NCBI GenBank assembly: GCA_963720725.1
Contig: CAVRGN010000003.1
Location: forward strand, 1,612,001-1,676,000
DNA: 64,000 bases
DNA from: Benzoatithermus sp963720725
GTDB taxonomy: Bacteria > Pseudomonadota > Alphaproteobacteria > Geminicoccales > Geminicoccaceae
Direction of reading: 5' to 3'
Shown here: positions 1 to 9,254 of the stretch, one piece after another
Position numbering within the stretch: the first letter of the stretch is position 1
How the letters are laid out: every line of letters starts with the position of its first letter
The notes under the pieces: model-generated
Seen by the model: only the letters and a program-made list of their open reading frames with translations
Databases searched by the model: none
What the model was told of the DNA's origin: nothing
Program-made: the position numbers and the translations under genes

Positions 1-431
1 CTGGCCGAGGCCGGCCGCCGCACCGGCGACTATATCCTGGCCCACCGCATCCCGACGCCGGCGCAGTGGCTCCTGCGCCACCTGCCGGCCGGGCTCGCCG
101 GCCCTTTGCTCCTCGACGCCATCGCCCGCCACGCCTGCACCTTCGCCGGCACCGGCCGCTTCATGGCAATGCGGGGTCACCCTGCCTGGTCGAGATCGCC
201 GGCAACCCTCTGGTCGCCCGCGAGCGGTCGGTGGCACCGGTCTGCGTCTGGCACGCGGCCGTGTTCCGCCGCCTGTTCCAGGCGCTGGTCCACCCCGCCG
301 CCGAGGTCCGGGAGATCGCCTGCGGTGCCGCCGATGCACCGGCCTGCCGGTTCGAGATCGCCTGGCCGAACGGCCTCCGGCGCCCGGCCGCGGTCACCCC
401 TCCAGCCGGCGGCGCAGCTCGGCCGGCCTGA
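1..431 (+). pseudogene. bchJ: Bacteriochlorophyll 4-vinyl reductase BchJ, C-terminal part, frameshifted
   Basis: The gene enters from the left edge, so its 5' part is missing. Frame 1 reads through GDYILAHRIP, the leucine-rich helix and HACTFAGTGRF. From about position 165-182 the family-like sequence continues in frame 3 with NPLVARE, VCVWHAAVFRRLFQ and ACRFEIAW, ending at a TGA at 429-431. One missing base would explain the switch. The arrangement matches the C-terminal half of BchJ (V4R-domain family), a protein of bacteriochlorophyll synthesis thought to act on the 4-vinyl group. The 3' end overlaps the opposite-strand Crp/Fnr gene by 38 bases. The break may be a sequencing error, because the coding sequence on both sides is well kept. 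Family assignment is from recalled motifs. Confidence 0.6.
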
Positions 432-1089
432 CGATCGTGATCCGGCGGTAGTCGAGGCGCACCAGTCCCTCGCCGGCCAGCCCGTGCAGGATCGAGCCCA
501 CGGCGTTGCGCGACAGGTTGGCCATGGCGGCCAGGTCCTCCTGGGTCACGTCGACCTCGGCCGGCGGCTCGTCGTGCGGCTGCGCCAGCCGGCGGCCAGC
601 GAGGCGCAGCAAAACGGCGATGCATCTTGCCGCCGGCTGGCGGATCATCAGGTCGTCGGCCCCGCCGATGGCGAGGTCGACATGGCCGATGGTTATCAGC
701 GCGAGCCAACGCCAAGTCAGCGGATCGACCGTGGCCAGGACGTGGATCGCGTCCAGCGGCCAATAGAGGGTGCAGGTCGACCGTGTGGCCGCCACGCCGA
801 CCCGGCGCGGCTGGCCGGTGACCGCCGCCGCCTCGCCGATCCAGAAGCCCGGGCGGGCGAAATGGGCGAAGTAGGGGCCGCGCTCGCCGGGGGCGATCAG
901 GATGGCGAGGCCGCCGCTGACCAGCCCGTAGATCCCGCCCGGCGGGTCGCCGACATGGTAGAGCGGTGACCCCGCCGCGAACGTCCGCAGCACGCAGCGC
1001 GCCAGCACCTGCTCGCGGAAGACGGGCGGCGCGTGCGTCAGCCAGCCGGCGCCGCGCAGGACCGACCGCGCCTCCTCGATCTGCCACAT
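394..1089 (-). CDS. Crp/Fnr family transcriptional regulator
   Basis: A 231-residue protein with an N-terminal cyclic-nucleotide-binding-like beta-barrel (about residues 30-125, with VGDPPGGIYGLVSGG) and a C-terminal winged helix-turn-helix (about 181-205, TQEDLAAMANLSRNAVGSIL). I chose the ATG at 1089 because a GGGGGG run sits about 8 bases upstream; an ATG 20 codons earlier has no such support. It lacks the N-terminal cysteine cluster of oxygen-sensing FNR, and the recognition helix lacks the usual E-SxxR pattern, so the ligand and DNA site are unknown. It is divergent from the sulfatase gene at 1174, with 84 bases between starts, so it could control that promoter (inference). Confidence 0.85.
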   Translation of the reverse strand: MWQIEEARSVLRGAGWLTHAPPVFREQVLARCVLRTFAAGSPLYHVGDPPGGIYGLVSGGLAILIAPGERGPYFAHFARPGFWIGEAAAVTGQPRRVGVAATRSTCTLYWPLDAIHVLATVDPLTWRWLALITIGHVDLAIGGADDLMIRQPAARCIAVLLRLAGRRLAQPHDEPPAEVDVTQEDLAAMANLSRNAVGSILHGLAGEGLVRLDYRRITIVRPAELRRRLEG

Positions 1090-1173
1090 CGGCCGGCCCC
1101 CCGATTGCCCAACCCTGGGCAGTCTCGGCGCGCGAGGCGGCCTATACAACCCTGGTCAAGCGGGGGGACGGCA

Positions 1174-3554
1174 ATGCGGCCGACAAGAACGCGGCGGTCA
1201 TCGGGATGGGTTGCGGCCCTGGCCCTATGCTGGCTCTGGACGGGTGCTGCGCACGCCGCCGAGGACGGCGCGGTGCTGCCGTTCCCGCCGGTCCCTCGGC
1301 CAGCGTGGCCGGCGCCGACCCTGCAGGAGTCGACACACGTCCGGCGCGCCGAGCAGCGACCGCCTGCCGCGGACGCGCCCAACATCCTGATCATCCTGCT
1401 CGACGATGTCGGCTTCGGCCTGCCGGACACGTTCGGCGGCGAGATCCACACGCCGACGCTGACCCGGCTGGCCAGACGAGGGCATCAGCTACAACACCTT
1501 CCACACCACGCGATCTGCTCGCCGACCCGCGCCGCGCTGCTGACCGGCCGCAACCACCAGCGCGTCGGCTCGGGCACGATCGCCGAGCGGGCCGTCGACT
1601 GGGACGGCTATGTCGGCGTGATCCCGAAGACCTCGGCGACGGTGGCCGAGGTGCTGCAACAGTACGGCTACAACACCGCCGCCTTCGGCAAATGGCACAA
1701 CACGCCGGCCATCGAGACCACCGCGATGGGCCCGTTCGACCGCTGGCCCACGGGCTACGGCTTCGACTATTTCTACGGCTTCATGGCCGGCGAGACCTCG
1801 CAGTGGGAGCCGCGGCTGTTCGAGAACACCAACCCGATCGAGCCGCCGCACGATCCGAGCTACCACCTGACCAGGACCTCGCCGACCAGGCGATCGGCTG
1901 GCTGCGCCAGCATCGGGCCTTCGCGCCGGACAAGCCGTTCTTCATGTACTGGGCGCCGGGCGCCGGCGCACGGGCCGCACCACATCTTCAAGGAGTGGGC
2001 CGACAAGTACAAAGGCAAGTTCGACGATGGCTGGGACGCCATCGCGAGCGGGTCTTCGCGCGCCAGAAGGCGACTGGGCTGGATTCCGGCCGACACGCAA
2101 GCTGACGCCGCGCGACCCGACGATGGCCGCCTGGGCCGACATCCCGGAGGCCGAGCGGCCGTTCCAGCGGCGGCTGATGGAGGTGTTCGCCGGCTTCGTC
2201 GAGCATGTCGACGTCCAGGCCGGCCGGGTCGATCGACGAGCTGGACCAGCTCGGGCGTGCGCGACAACACGCTGATCTTCTACATCTTCGGCGACAACGG
2301 CTCGAGCGCCGAGGGCCAGAACGGCACGATCAGCGAGCTCCTGGCGCAGAACAGATCCCCAACACGATCGACCAGCAGCTGGCGGCGCTCGACGAGCTCG
2401 GCGGCCTCGACGCGCTGGGCGGCCCCGAAGACCGACAACATGTACCACGCCGGCTGGGCCTGGGCCGGCAGCACGCCGTTCCAGCACACCAAGCTGGTCG
2501 CCTCGCATTTCGGCGGCACCCGCAACCCGCTGGTCGTCTCCTGGCCGAAGCGGCATCAAGCCCGACCCGACGCCGCGGCCGCAGTTCCACCACGTCAACG
2601 ACATCGCGCCGACGATCTACGACGTCCTCGGGATCACGCCGCCCAAGGTGGTCGAACGGCTTCGCGCAGGACCCGATCGACGGCGTCAGCATGGCCTACA
2701 CCTTCGCCGACGCCGACGGCGCCGGGCCGCAAGCACACGCAGTATTTCGAGAACAACGGCAGCCGCGCCATCTACCACGACGGCTGGATCGCCTCGGCGT
2801 TCGGCCCGCTGATGCCCTGGCTGCCGGGCGGCTCCGGGCCTCGCCACGTGGGACGCCAACACCGACGCTGGGAGCTCTACGACCTCACCAAGGACTTCTC
2901 GCAGGCCGACGATCTGGCCGCGCAGGAGCCGGAGAAGCTGGCCGAGATGAAGGCGCTGTTCCTCGAGCGAGGCGGGGGCCAACAAGGTGTTCCCGATCGG
3001 CGCCGGGCTGTGGCTGCGCCTCCATCCCGAGGACCGCATCAAGACGCCCTACACGCAGCTGGCGCTTCGACGCGACCACCACCCGCATGCCGGAGTTCAC
3101 CGCGCCGGGCCTGGGCCGCGAGAGCAACCACGTCGCGATCGAGGCCGAGTTCGCGCAGACGCCTCCGGCGTGCTCTACGCGCTGGGCGGCGCGAGCGGCG
3201 GCCTGACGCTCTACATGGACAAGGGCCAGCTCGTCTACGAGTACAACATGATGATCATCGAGCGCTACGGGCCGCGCAGCGACGCCAAGCTCGCCGCCCG
3301 GCAGGCACGCGATCGAGGTCGACACGACGCATCGCCAAGCCGGCGCGCGCCGGCCGAGGTCGTCCTGAGGGTCGACGGCGCGGAGGTCGGCCCGCGCCAC
3401 GGTCGACGCGCACCGTGCCCGCGCGCGTTCACCGCCAGCGAGACCTTCGACGTCGGCGTCGACCTCGGCTCGCCCGTGTCCCTGGCCTACTTCGACCGGC
3501 GGCCGTTCCGCTTTCACGGGCACGATCGAGCAGGTCGACGTGACGCTGAACTGA
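1174..3554 (+). pseudogene. Secreted arylsulfatase, interrupted by many single-base indels
   Basis: The start at 1174 follows a G-rich ribosome site and opens with a Sec signal peptide ending AAHA. The family sequence is complete but split over all three frames: NILIILLDDVGFG, the formylglycine site CSPTR (Cys codon 1516-1518), FGKWHN, FGDNGSS, YHAGWAWA and a C-terminal beta domain ending VDVTLN before TGA 3552-3554. Corrected length is near 790 residues, typical of the large arylsulfatase A-type enzymes that hydrolyse sulfate esters in the periplasm. I count more than 20 shifts, for example near 1474, 1510, 1872, 1966, 2097, 2351, 2556, 2731, 2970, 3301 and 3519, mostly one extra base. No stop interrupts the corrected path, so either the sequence is poor here or decay is very recent. 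Confidence 0.8.
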
Positions 3555-3583
3555 TGGCCGCCCCACGGCTCTGGAGTACACCC

Positions 3584-3880
3584 ATGCGCATTGCAGCCTT
3601 GATAGCCATGGCCCTGGTGGTCGCGACGACGCTCGTCGCACCGGCGTTCGCCGACGGGCCGATCGCCAAGGCCAAGAACGCGGTCGATCCCGACTGCACC
3701 CCGACCAAGGCCGCCAAGGGGGCCGCCATGAAGGCCACCGTCGGCGTCGGCAACCGCTGTGGCGTCGCCGAGACGGCGCGTGACACGGTGGGTGTGGACG
3801 GCAAGAAGGACAAGATCGCGGGTGACGGCGAGAAGAAGGACGCCGCCCAGAAGGTGCTGAAGCCGAACGGCGGCAGCTGA
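3584..3880 (+). CDS. Small secreted protein between two sulfatases
   Basis: A 98-residue protein with a clear signal peptide (MRIAALIAMALVVATT, cleavage probably after AFA). The mature part is short, lysine-rich and has two cysteines (DCTPTK and NRCGVAE) that could form one disulfide. I do not recognise the family. It begins 29 bases after the first sulfatase and ends 31 bases before the second, so the three genes look like one operon and the product may work with the sulfatases in the periplasm. Unlike both neighbours it is intact in a single frame. Confidence 0.65.
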   Translation: MRIAALIAMALVVATTLVAPAFADGPIAKAKNAVDPDCTPTKAAKGAAMKATVGVGNRCGVAETARDTVGVDGKKDKIAGDGEKKDAAQKVLKPNGGS

Positions 3881-3911
3881 CGCCGCAGACCGGCCAGGGG
3901 GAGGGACGACC

Positions 3912-5459
3912 ATGCGGATCGCGGCGATGGCCGGGGCGCTCGTGGCGCTGATCGCGGGCGCCGCGGCGGCGCAGGAAACCAGGCCCAACATCCTGGTATC
4001 ATGGGCGACGACATCGGCTACTGGAACATCAGCTACAACAACCGCGGGATGATGGGCTACCGGACGCCCAACATCGACCGCATCGCCGAAGAGGGCGTGA
4101 GCTTCACCGATTACTACGGCCAGCAGAGCTGCACCGCCGGCCGCGCCGCGTTCATCACCGGCCAGATCCCGGTCCGCACCGGGCTGACCAAGGTCGGCAT
4201 GCCCGGCGCCGAGCTGGGCCTGCAGCCCGAGGACCCGACCATCGCCGAGCTGCTGAAGCCGCTCGGCTACGCCACCGGCCAGTTCGGCAAGAACCACCTC
4301 GGCGACCGCGACGAGTTCCTGCCGACCGCGCACGGCTTCGACGAGTTCTTCGGCAACCTCTACCACCTCAACGCCGAGGAGGAGCCGGAGCATCCCGACT
4401 ACCCGAAGGACCCCGCATTCCGCAAGCAGTTCGGCCCGCGCGGCGTGCTGCACAGCTTCGGCCAACCCGACGGCACGCAGACGATCGAGGACACCGGTCC
4501 GCTCACCAAGAAGCGGATGGAGACGGTCGACGACGAGTTCCCGACGCACGCTGCGACTTCATCGAGCAGGCACACAAGGACGAGCAAGCCGTTCTTCGTC
4601 TGGTTCAACTCGACCCGCATGCACTTCCGCACGCACGTCAAGCCGGAGTGCGGCGGCAAGAGCGGCCAGGGCTTCTACGCCGACGCCATGGTCGAGCACG
4701 ACGAGACGTCGGGCAAGCTGCTGGGCAAGCTCGACGAGCTCGGCATCGCCGACGACACCATCGTCATCTACACCACGGACAACGGCCCGCACTTCAACAC
4801 GTGGCCCGACGGCGGCATCACGCCGTTCCGCAGCGAGAAGAACACCAACTGGGAGGGCGCCTTCCGCGTGCCGTCCTTCGTGCGCTGGCCCGGCCAAGAT
4901 CGCCGGCGGCAAGGTCGTTGAACGGTATCTTCTCGCACACAGGACTGGCTGCCGACGCTACTCGCCGCGGCCGGCGTCTCCGACATCAAGGAGAAGCTGC
5001 TCCACGGCCACGATGCCGGCGACAAGCACTTCCAGGTACACCTGGACGGCTACAACATGCTGCCGTACCTGACCGGCCAGGCAGGGCGAGAGCCCGCGCA
5101 AGGAGTTCTTCTACTGTCGATGACGACGGGCAGCTCGTCGCAGTGCGCTACAGGACTGGAAGGTCGTCTTCATGGAGCAGCGCGCCAAGCCGATCAAGCT
5201 GTGGGCGGAGCCATTCGTGCCGTTGCGCATACCGAAGATCTTCGACCTGCGCCGCGACCCGTTCGAGCGCGCGCAGCACGATTCCAACACCTACTACGAG
5301 TGGATGGAGGGCGTGGTGCAGTGGGCCGGCATGCCGGCGACAGCACTGACCGGCGCCATGATCGCGAGCTTCAAGGACTACCCGCCCCGCCAGCGCCCGG
5401 CGACCTTCAACCTCGACGAGGTGATGCAGTCCCTGACGGCCGGGGGAGAAGGCAAGTGA
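3912..5459 (+). pseudogene. Second secreted arylsulfatase, frameshifted
   Basis: The ATG at 3912 follows a strong GGGGGAGGGA site and encodes a signal peptide ending AAAAQ. Family sequence then runs through RPNIL, MGDDIGYWNISYNNRG, the formylglycine motif CTAGR (Cys codon 4130-4132), GKNHLGD, FVWFNSTRMH, TTDNGPHFNTWPDGG and NTNWEGAFRVP, and ends with DEVMQSLTAGGEGK before TGA at 5457-5459. Corrected length is about 515 residues. Shifts lie near 3998, 4550-4590, 4895-4950, 5085-5165 and other points. Like the upstream sulfatase it has no stop codons in the corrected path. The CxAxR signature and the YDN-type C-terminal region suggest a different sulfatase subfamily from the first one. The substrate is unknown. 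Confidence 0.8.
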
Positions 5460-5566
5460 AGGCCCTGCGCCCGCGGCTGGTGTGATCCGACGCCGCGCTA
5501 CGTGTCATCCGGTTGTCGCCGCCCGCACGCTAGAGTGGGACGCGAGAGCATCCGGCGGGCGGCGGC

Positions 5567-6128
5567 ATGGGCGTGTGGGCTACGGTCGAGATCCTGGACG
5601 GCAACAGGGCCATCGCCCTCGTGTTCCCGGGCGGGGACCGCCGCTGCTTCCACGCGATCTGGCTTCGGGACAACGCCTGGGACGAGACCACCCGGGCACC
5701 GGGCAACGGACAGAAGCTCACGACCCTGGCGGACCTGCCCGAGGACGTCCGCGTCGCCGCGGCGAGGGTCGAGGGTGGGACGCTGCGGCTGACCTTCGCT
5801 CTCGAACGGCGGACGATCGCCTACGATCTGGGCTGGCTCGCCGAGCACGCCTACGACCGCCCGCTCCCCGCCGCCCCGGGGTGGCTCGGCCCGGAGGTCG
5901 AGACCTGGGACGCTGCCCTCGGCGCGGCTGCCCGTGGGCGACTTCGCCGCGGTCGCCGCGGGCCGATCGGCGCTGCGCGGCTGGCTGCACGGCGCGCGCC
6001 GGTTCGGCGTCGCGCGGCTCCTGGGCGGACCGGTCGAGAGCGGCGCCATCGTTCCCGCTTCCGTGGCGGCAATCAGTCGACCCGGCACGATCCCCCGACG
6101 CTACGGGCAAATTGACGATCGTCAATAG
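5567..6128 (+). pseudogene. Truncated gamma-butyrobetaine dioxygenase-like gene (DUF971 domain only)
   Basis: The N-terminal 120 residues match the GBBH/DUF971 domain found before the TauD-type dioxygenase core: FHAIWLRDNAWDETTRAPGN, DLPEDVRVAAARVEGG and GWLAEHAYDRP. Near 5930 an extra base moves the reading to frame 3 (VGDFAAVAAGRSALRGWLHG, RFGVARLLGGPVESGAI). After about 6060 the family resemblance stops and the frame ends at 6128. The iron- and 2-oxoglutarate-binding core, normally about 250 further residues, is absent. A complete enzyme would hydroxylate gamma-butyrobetaine or a similar trimethylated amine; this remnant cannot. Confidence 0.65.
6111..6126. promoter_or_regulatory. Perfect 16-bp palindrome, FNR/Crp-family-like
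   Basis: ATTGACGATCGTCAAT is a perfect palindrome. Its core TTGA-N6-TCAA fits the broad FNR/FixK half-site pattern. It lies just after the truncated dioxygenase and no gene starts close to it on either strand. It may be an orphan operator left after a deletion, or chance. Confidence 0.35.
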
Positions 6129-6230
6129 CCTTGCGCCACGGTTGCGGTCGCCCGGAGGCTGCGGCGTCGCCGGGCCGCAGCCGGCCGCAGCATCGCCATG
6201 GCCGGGCACGCGCGAATTCCAAGATGTCCA

Positions 6231-6695
6231 TCACGCGGCGGGCGGGTGGTCGTTCCCGGTCGGGAGCAGCATCTTCCAGCCCTGAACCATCAAGACCTCG
6301 TCCGCATCGGCGTCGATGGTCTCGACCCTCAGCCTGGCGAAGCCGATACCGGGCCGGGATGACGCCTCGAATGCCTCGACGATGGCGCGACAGCTCAGGC
6401 GCGTGCCCGGCAGTACCGGCCGGCGGAAGCGCAGGCGCTCGACCTCCGCACCGATCAGCGGCGTGCCGCCGAAGGGCCTGGCCTCGACCATCAGCCGCAT
6501 GGTGAGCGCCGCGACGTGCCAGCCGCTGGCCACGAGCCGGCCGAACAGCGATCCCGCGGCCGCCGCCTCGTCGAGGTGCATCGGCTGCGGATCGTAGGCC
6601 GCGGCGAATGCCACGATGTCGGCGTGCGAGATCACCAGCGAGCCGGTCTCGAACACCTGCCCGATCCGCAGTTCGTGCAAGGTGCGTTCACTCAT
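6231..6695 (-). CDS. MaoC-like hotdog-fold dehydratase
   Basis: A 154-residue single-domain protein of the MaoC/(R)-specific enoyl-CoA hydratase family. The hydratase motif is seen as DIVAFAAAYDPQPMHLDEAA (Asp and His catalytic pair), followed by GLVASGWHVA-type sequence (here GRLVASGWHVAALTMRLM). Such proteins hydrate acyl-CoA double bonds, although single-domain members often have unassigned substrates. Its ATG overlaps the stop of the DUF2000 gene upstream as ATGA, so the two are co-translated. Confidence 0.88.
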   Translation of the reverse strand: MSERTLHELRIGQVFETGSLVISHADIVAFAAAYDPQPMHLDEAAAAGSLFGRLVASGWHVAALTMRLMVEARPFGGTPLIGAEVERLRFRRPVLPGTRLSCRAIVEAFEASSRPGIGFARLRVETIDADADEVLMVQGWKMLLPTGNDHPPAA

Positions 6696-6883
6696 GGATG
6701 CATCCGAGCGCCCTTGGTGATTCGGTCGACGAGCTTCTTGTCCTCGCGCAGCGCCAGCCCCGCCACCTCGGCGTCCTCCGGGCCGCGGCCCACGATCCCT
6801 CTGGTCACGAACGCCGTGACGTTGAGCTTCTGCCAGCTCTGCCGGTCGTCGCGCACGACGATGGCCACCTTGGCGGTGAACAT
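6692..6883 (-). CDS. DUF2000 family protein with internal in-frame deletion
   Basis: A 63-residue product. The first 30 residues (KVAIVVRDDRQSWQKLNVTA) match the start of DUF2000, and the last 25 (EVAGLALREDKKLVDRITKG plus ARMHP) match its very C-terminus. DUF2000 proteins are usually near 140 residues, so roughly 75 residues are missing from the middle while the reading frame is kept. The fold is unlikely to be complete. It overlaps the downstream MaoC gene by four bases. Function of the family is unknown. Confidence 0.6.
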   Translation of the reverse strand: MFTAKVAIVVRDDRQSWQKLNVTAFVTRGIVGRGPEDAEVAGLALREDKKLVDRITKGARMHP

Positions 6884-7036
6884 CGCTCAGCGCCGGCTGC
6901 CAGCGTCTTCAGGCGATCGAGCACCACACGAGCTGTTCGTCAACGTTCCGGCACCCATCCGATGACGCAGCTGGCGCTGGACGCGACAGGGCGGCACCCA
7001 CACATGCTGCCGAGCTCTGTTTCCAGGAGACCGCCC

Positions 7037-7945
7037 ATGTCCATCCGCCCGGTGAGGCGCATCGTCCAGTCGCAGCCCACCATGGAGGGTGCGGGCGTCC
7101 GGCTGCGCCGCGCCTTCGGCTTCGGCGAGCCCGGTGAGCACGATCCGTTCCTGTTGCTCGACGATTTCCGCAACGACCGCCCGCGCGACTACGAGGCCGG
7201 CTTTCCCTGGCATCCGCACCGCGGCATCGAGACCATCACCTATGTGCTCGCCGGCACGGTCGACCATGCCGACAGCCTGGGCAACCGGGGCTCGCTGGGT
7301 GCCGGCGACGTGCAGTGGATGACCGCGGGCCGCGGCATCCTGCACCAGGAGATGCCGCACGGCGACGCGGCCGGACGGATGCACGGCTTCCAGCTCTGGG
7401 CCAACCTGCCCTCGTCGCTCAAGATGAGCGCACCCCGCTACCAGGACGTCCCGGGTGCGGAGATCCCCGAGACGGTCGACGATGACGGCACCGTGGTCCG
7501 GATCGTCTGCGGCGAGTTCCGGGGCCGCCGCGGGCCGGTCGACGGCATCGCCGCCGATCCGCGCTACCTCGACGTCTCGGTCCCGCCCGGCCGGCGCAAG
7601 ACCTTGAAGGTCGAGACCGAGCGCAACGCCTTCGCCTACGTGTTCGCGGGCTCCGGCACCTTCGCCGACGCCTCCGACCCGCACGGCGTCCTGACCGAGA
7701 AGGAGGTCGCCGGCCAGGAGATCCAGGTCCGCGAGCGCACGGGCGACCGCTCCCTGGTCCTGTTCGACCGCGGCGACGCGATCACCGTCCAGGCCGGCGA
7801 GGAGGGCATCCGGTTCCTGCTCGTCTCCGGCAAGCCGATCCGCGAGCCGGTCGCCTGGTACGGGCCGATCGTCATGAACAGCCAGGCCGAGATCGAGGAG
7901 GCAGTAGCCGAGCTGCGCGACGGCAGCTTCATCCGGCCGAACTGA
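7037..7945 (+). CDS. Pirin family bicupin protein
   Basis: A 302-residue pirin. The metal-binding residues of the N-terminal cupin are visible in HPHRGIETITYVL and HQEMPHG (His, His, His, Glu set). The C-terminal cupin carries RNAFAYVFAGSG and ends IEEAVAELRDGSFI, a standard pirin tail. Start chosen at the ATG behind CCAGGAGA, giving MSIRPVRRIVQSQP; an upstream in-frame ATG adds a non-homologous leader. Bacterial pirins include quercetinases and redox-responsive regulators, and which applies here cannot be told. Confidence 0.93.
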   Translation: MSIRPVRRIVQSQPTMEGAGVRLRRAFGFGEPGEHDPFLLLDDFRNDRPRDYEAGFPWHPHRGIETITYVLAGTVDHADSLGNRGSLGAGDVQWMTAGRGILHQEMPHGDAAGRMHGFQLWANLPSSLKMSAPRYQDVPGAEIPETVDDDGTVVRIVCGEFRGRRGPVDGIAADPRYLDVSVPPGRRKTLKVETERNAFAYVFAGSGTFADASDPHGVLTEKEVAGQEIQVRERTGDRSLVLFDRGDAITVQAGEEGIRFLLVSGKPIREPVAWYGPIVMNSQAEIEEAVAELRDGSFIRPN

Positions 7946-7971
7946 GCCGGACCCGAGCCGTCGGGGGCCGG

Positions 7972-9102
7972 TCAGTCGATGGTCAGGACCACGGCCCGGA
8001 AGGAGCGCAGGCGCTTCTCGGCCTTCTTGCATGCGTCGCCGGCCACCTTTCGGGTGCCGTCGTCGCTGATCACGAGGACCCGCCTGGAGGGCGCCATCTC
8101 ACCACCGGACATCTCCAGGAGAGGTGTCACCGCTTCGGGATGGAAGTCCGGATGGGCCTCCAGGATCCGGCGGAACGATTCGATCTCCTGTGGCGAGCCG
8201 CTGCCGTCCCAGCGGAACAGGGCGAAGCCGGGGCCCGGCTCGTCCTCGTCGTCGGTCTGCCCGGCGGCGATCAGGTAGGCCTGATGGGCCGGCGACCAGG
8301 CGATGTCGCGGATGCCCCGGTCGCCCAGGGGAAGGTGGACGATCGTGCCGAGCTCGGCCTCGTCGGCAGCACCGTCGAGGAGCGCGCGGGCATTGTCGAT
8401 GGCGAACAGGATCGCCTCGCCGTGCGGATGCGGATTGCGCACGCCGACGAGCAGGGCGTCGCCGGCGCGGCTGACGGTGAGCCCCTCGATGTTGAAGCCG
8501 CGCTTCTTGGGCGCCAGGTCCTCGTCCTTCCGGTCGAGGTCGCCGACGGCCTTGCGCAGCGGCTTGTACTCGGGATCCGCCATCGCCCTGATCGCCTCCG
8601 GCAGCCGGTCGAAGGAGGGCGAGACGTCCGTCTTCCAGTGGTGCCGGGCGTCCAGGCGATGCGAGGCGAAGAGCTGGAAGCGCGACTTCTCGACCTTGCC
8701 GTCGCCGTTGCGGCCGTTGGACGAGATCCAGACGATCCGGTCGGCAAGGATCGTCGCTCCCTCGATGTCCGCCTCATCCTCGCGGCCGAGATGCGGCAGC
8801 TCGATCCGGTCGAGCCGCTCGCCGCCGTCGAGGCGATAGACGGACAGGTAGGGCTGCTCGTCGTCGCCCACGACGATGTGGTCGGCATCGAGCGCGAGCG
8901 CGGCGGAGGCGTCGCAGATGCCCTGGAAGGTCACGAGCTCGGACGCCGCGCCAGCGGCCCCCGCGGCGAAGACGCCGACGACACCGGCCACTGCCGCCAC
9001 CATCACGTCACGCATGTCGCGGCCCGCGGGCGTGTCGAGGTCGTCCTCGCGCCGGGAGGTCACGACCCTTCCCCGCAGCACGCCATACCGCTTCAGCCCC
9101 AC
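7972..9102 (-). CDS. DUF3616 family secreted protein
   Basis: The body reads as a beta-propeller-like DUF3616 protein: TFQGICDASAALALDADHIV, EDEADIEGATI, IVWISSNGRNGDGK, FNIEGLTVSRAGDALLVGVR and IAWSPAHQAYLIAAG. A hydrophobic export segment (MVAAVAGVVGVFAAGAAGAA) precedes the domain. Three starts are possible. I chose GTG 9102 because AAGGAGA sits 6 bases upstream; ATG 9015 would give a tighter signal peptide but has no ribosome site, and ATG 9138 is also in frame. Function is unknown. It is convergent with pirin, with a 26-base gap. Confidence 0.72.
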   Translation of the reverse strand: MGLKRYGVLRGRVVTSRREDDLDTPAGRDMRDVMVAAVAGVVGVFAAGAAGAASELVTFQGICDASAALALDADHIVVGDDEQPYLSVYRLDGGERLDRIELPHLGREDEADIEGATILADRIVWISSNGRNGDGKVEKSRFQLFASHRLDARHHWKTDVSPSFDRLPEAIRAMADPEYKPLRKAVGDLDRKDEDLAPKKRGFNIEGLTVSRAGDALLVGVRNPHPHGEAILFAIDNARALLDGAADEAELGTIVHLPLGDRGIRDIAWSPAHQAYLIAAGQTDDEDEPGPGFALFRWDGSGSPQEIESFRRILEAHPDFHPEAVTPLLEMSGGEMAPSRRVLVISDDGTRKVAGDACKKAEKRLRSFRAVVLTID

Positions 9103-9254
9103 GGCCGTCTCCTTGGCTCGGGTCGGCACAAGGGACACATGCCGATCAACAGCATGTTTTTCCTATCGTTCTCCACGGCGGAGTTTAGGTCGATGCAGGG
9201 CCGCCTGGCTGTGGCGAACACCACATCGTCGAGCGGGCCCCTCGGCCGAACCGG

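Noticed and set aside
1033..3543. An open 836-codon + strand frame across the first sulfatase
   Set aside because: It is open only because high GC removes stops. Only parts of it match sulfatase; the rest of the protein lies in the other two frames.
2885..4549. Long minus-strand open frame opposite the sulfatases
   Set aside because: Composition is that of an antisense shadow (Val/Leu/Gly/Arg/Ala-rich, no motifs), and the + strand holds clear sulfatase motifs.
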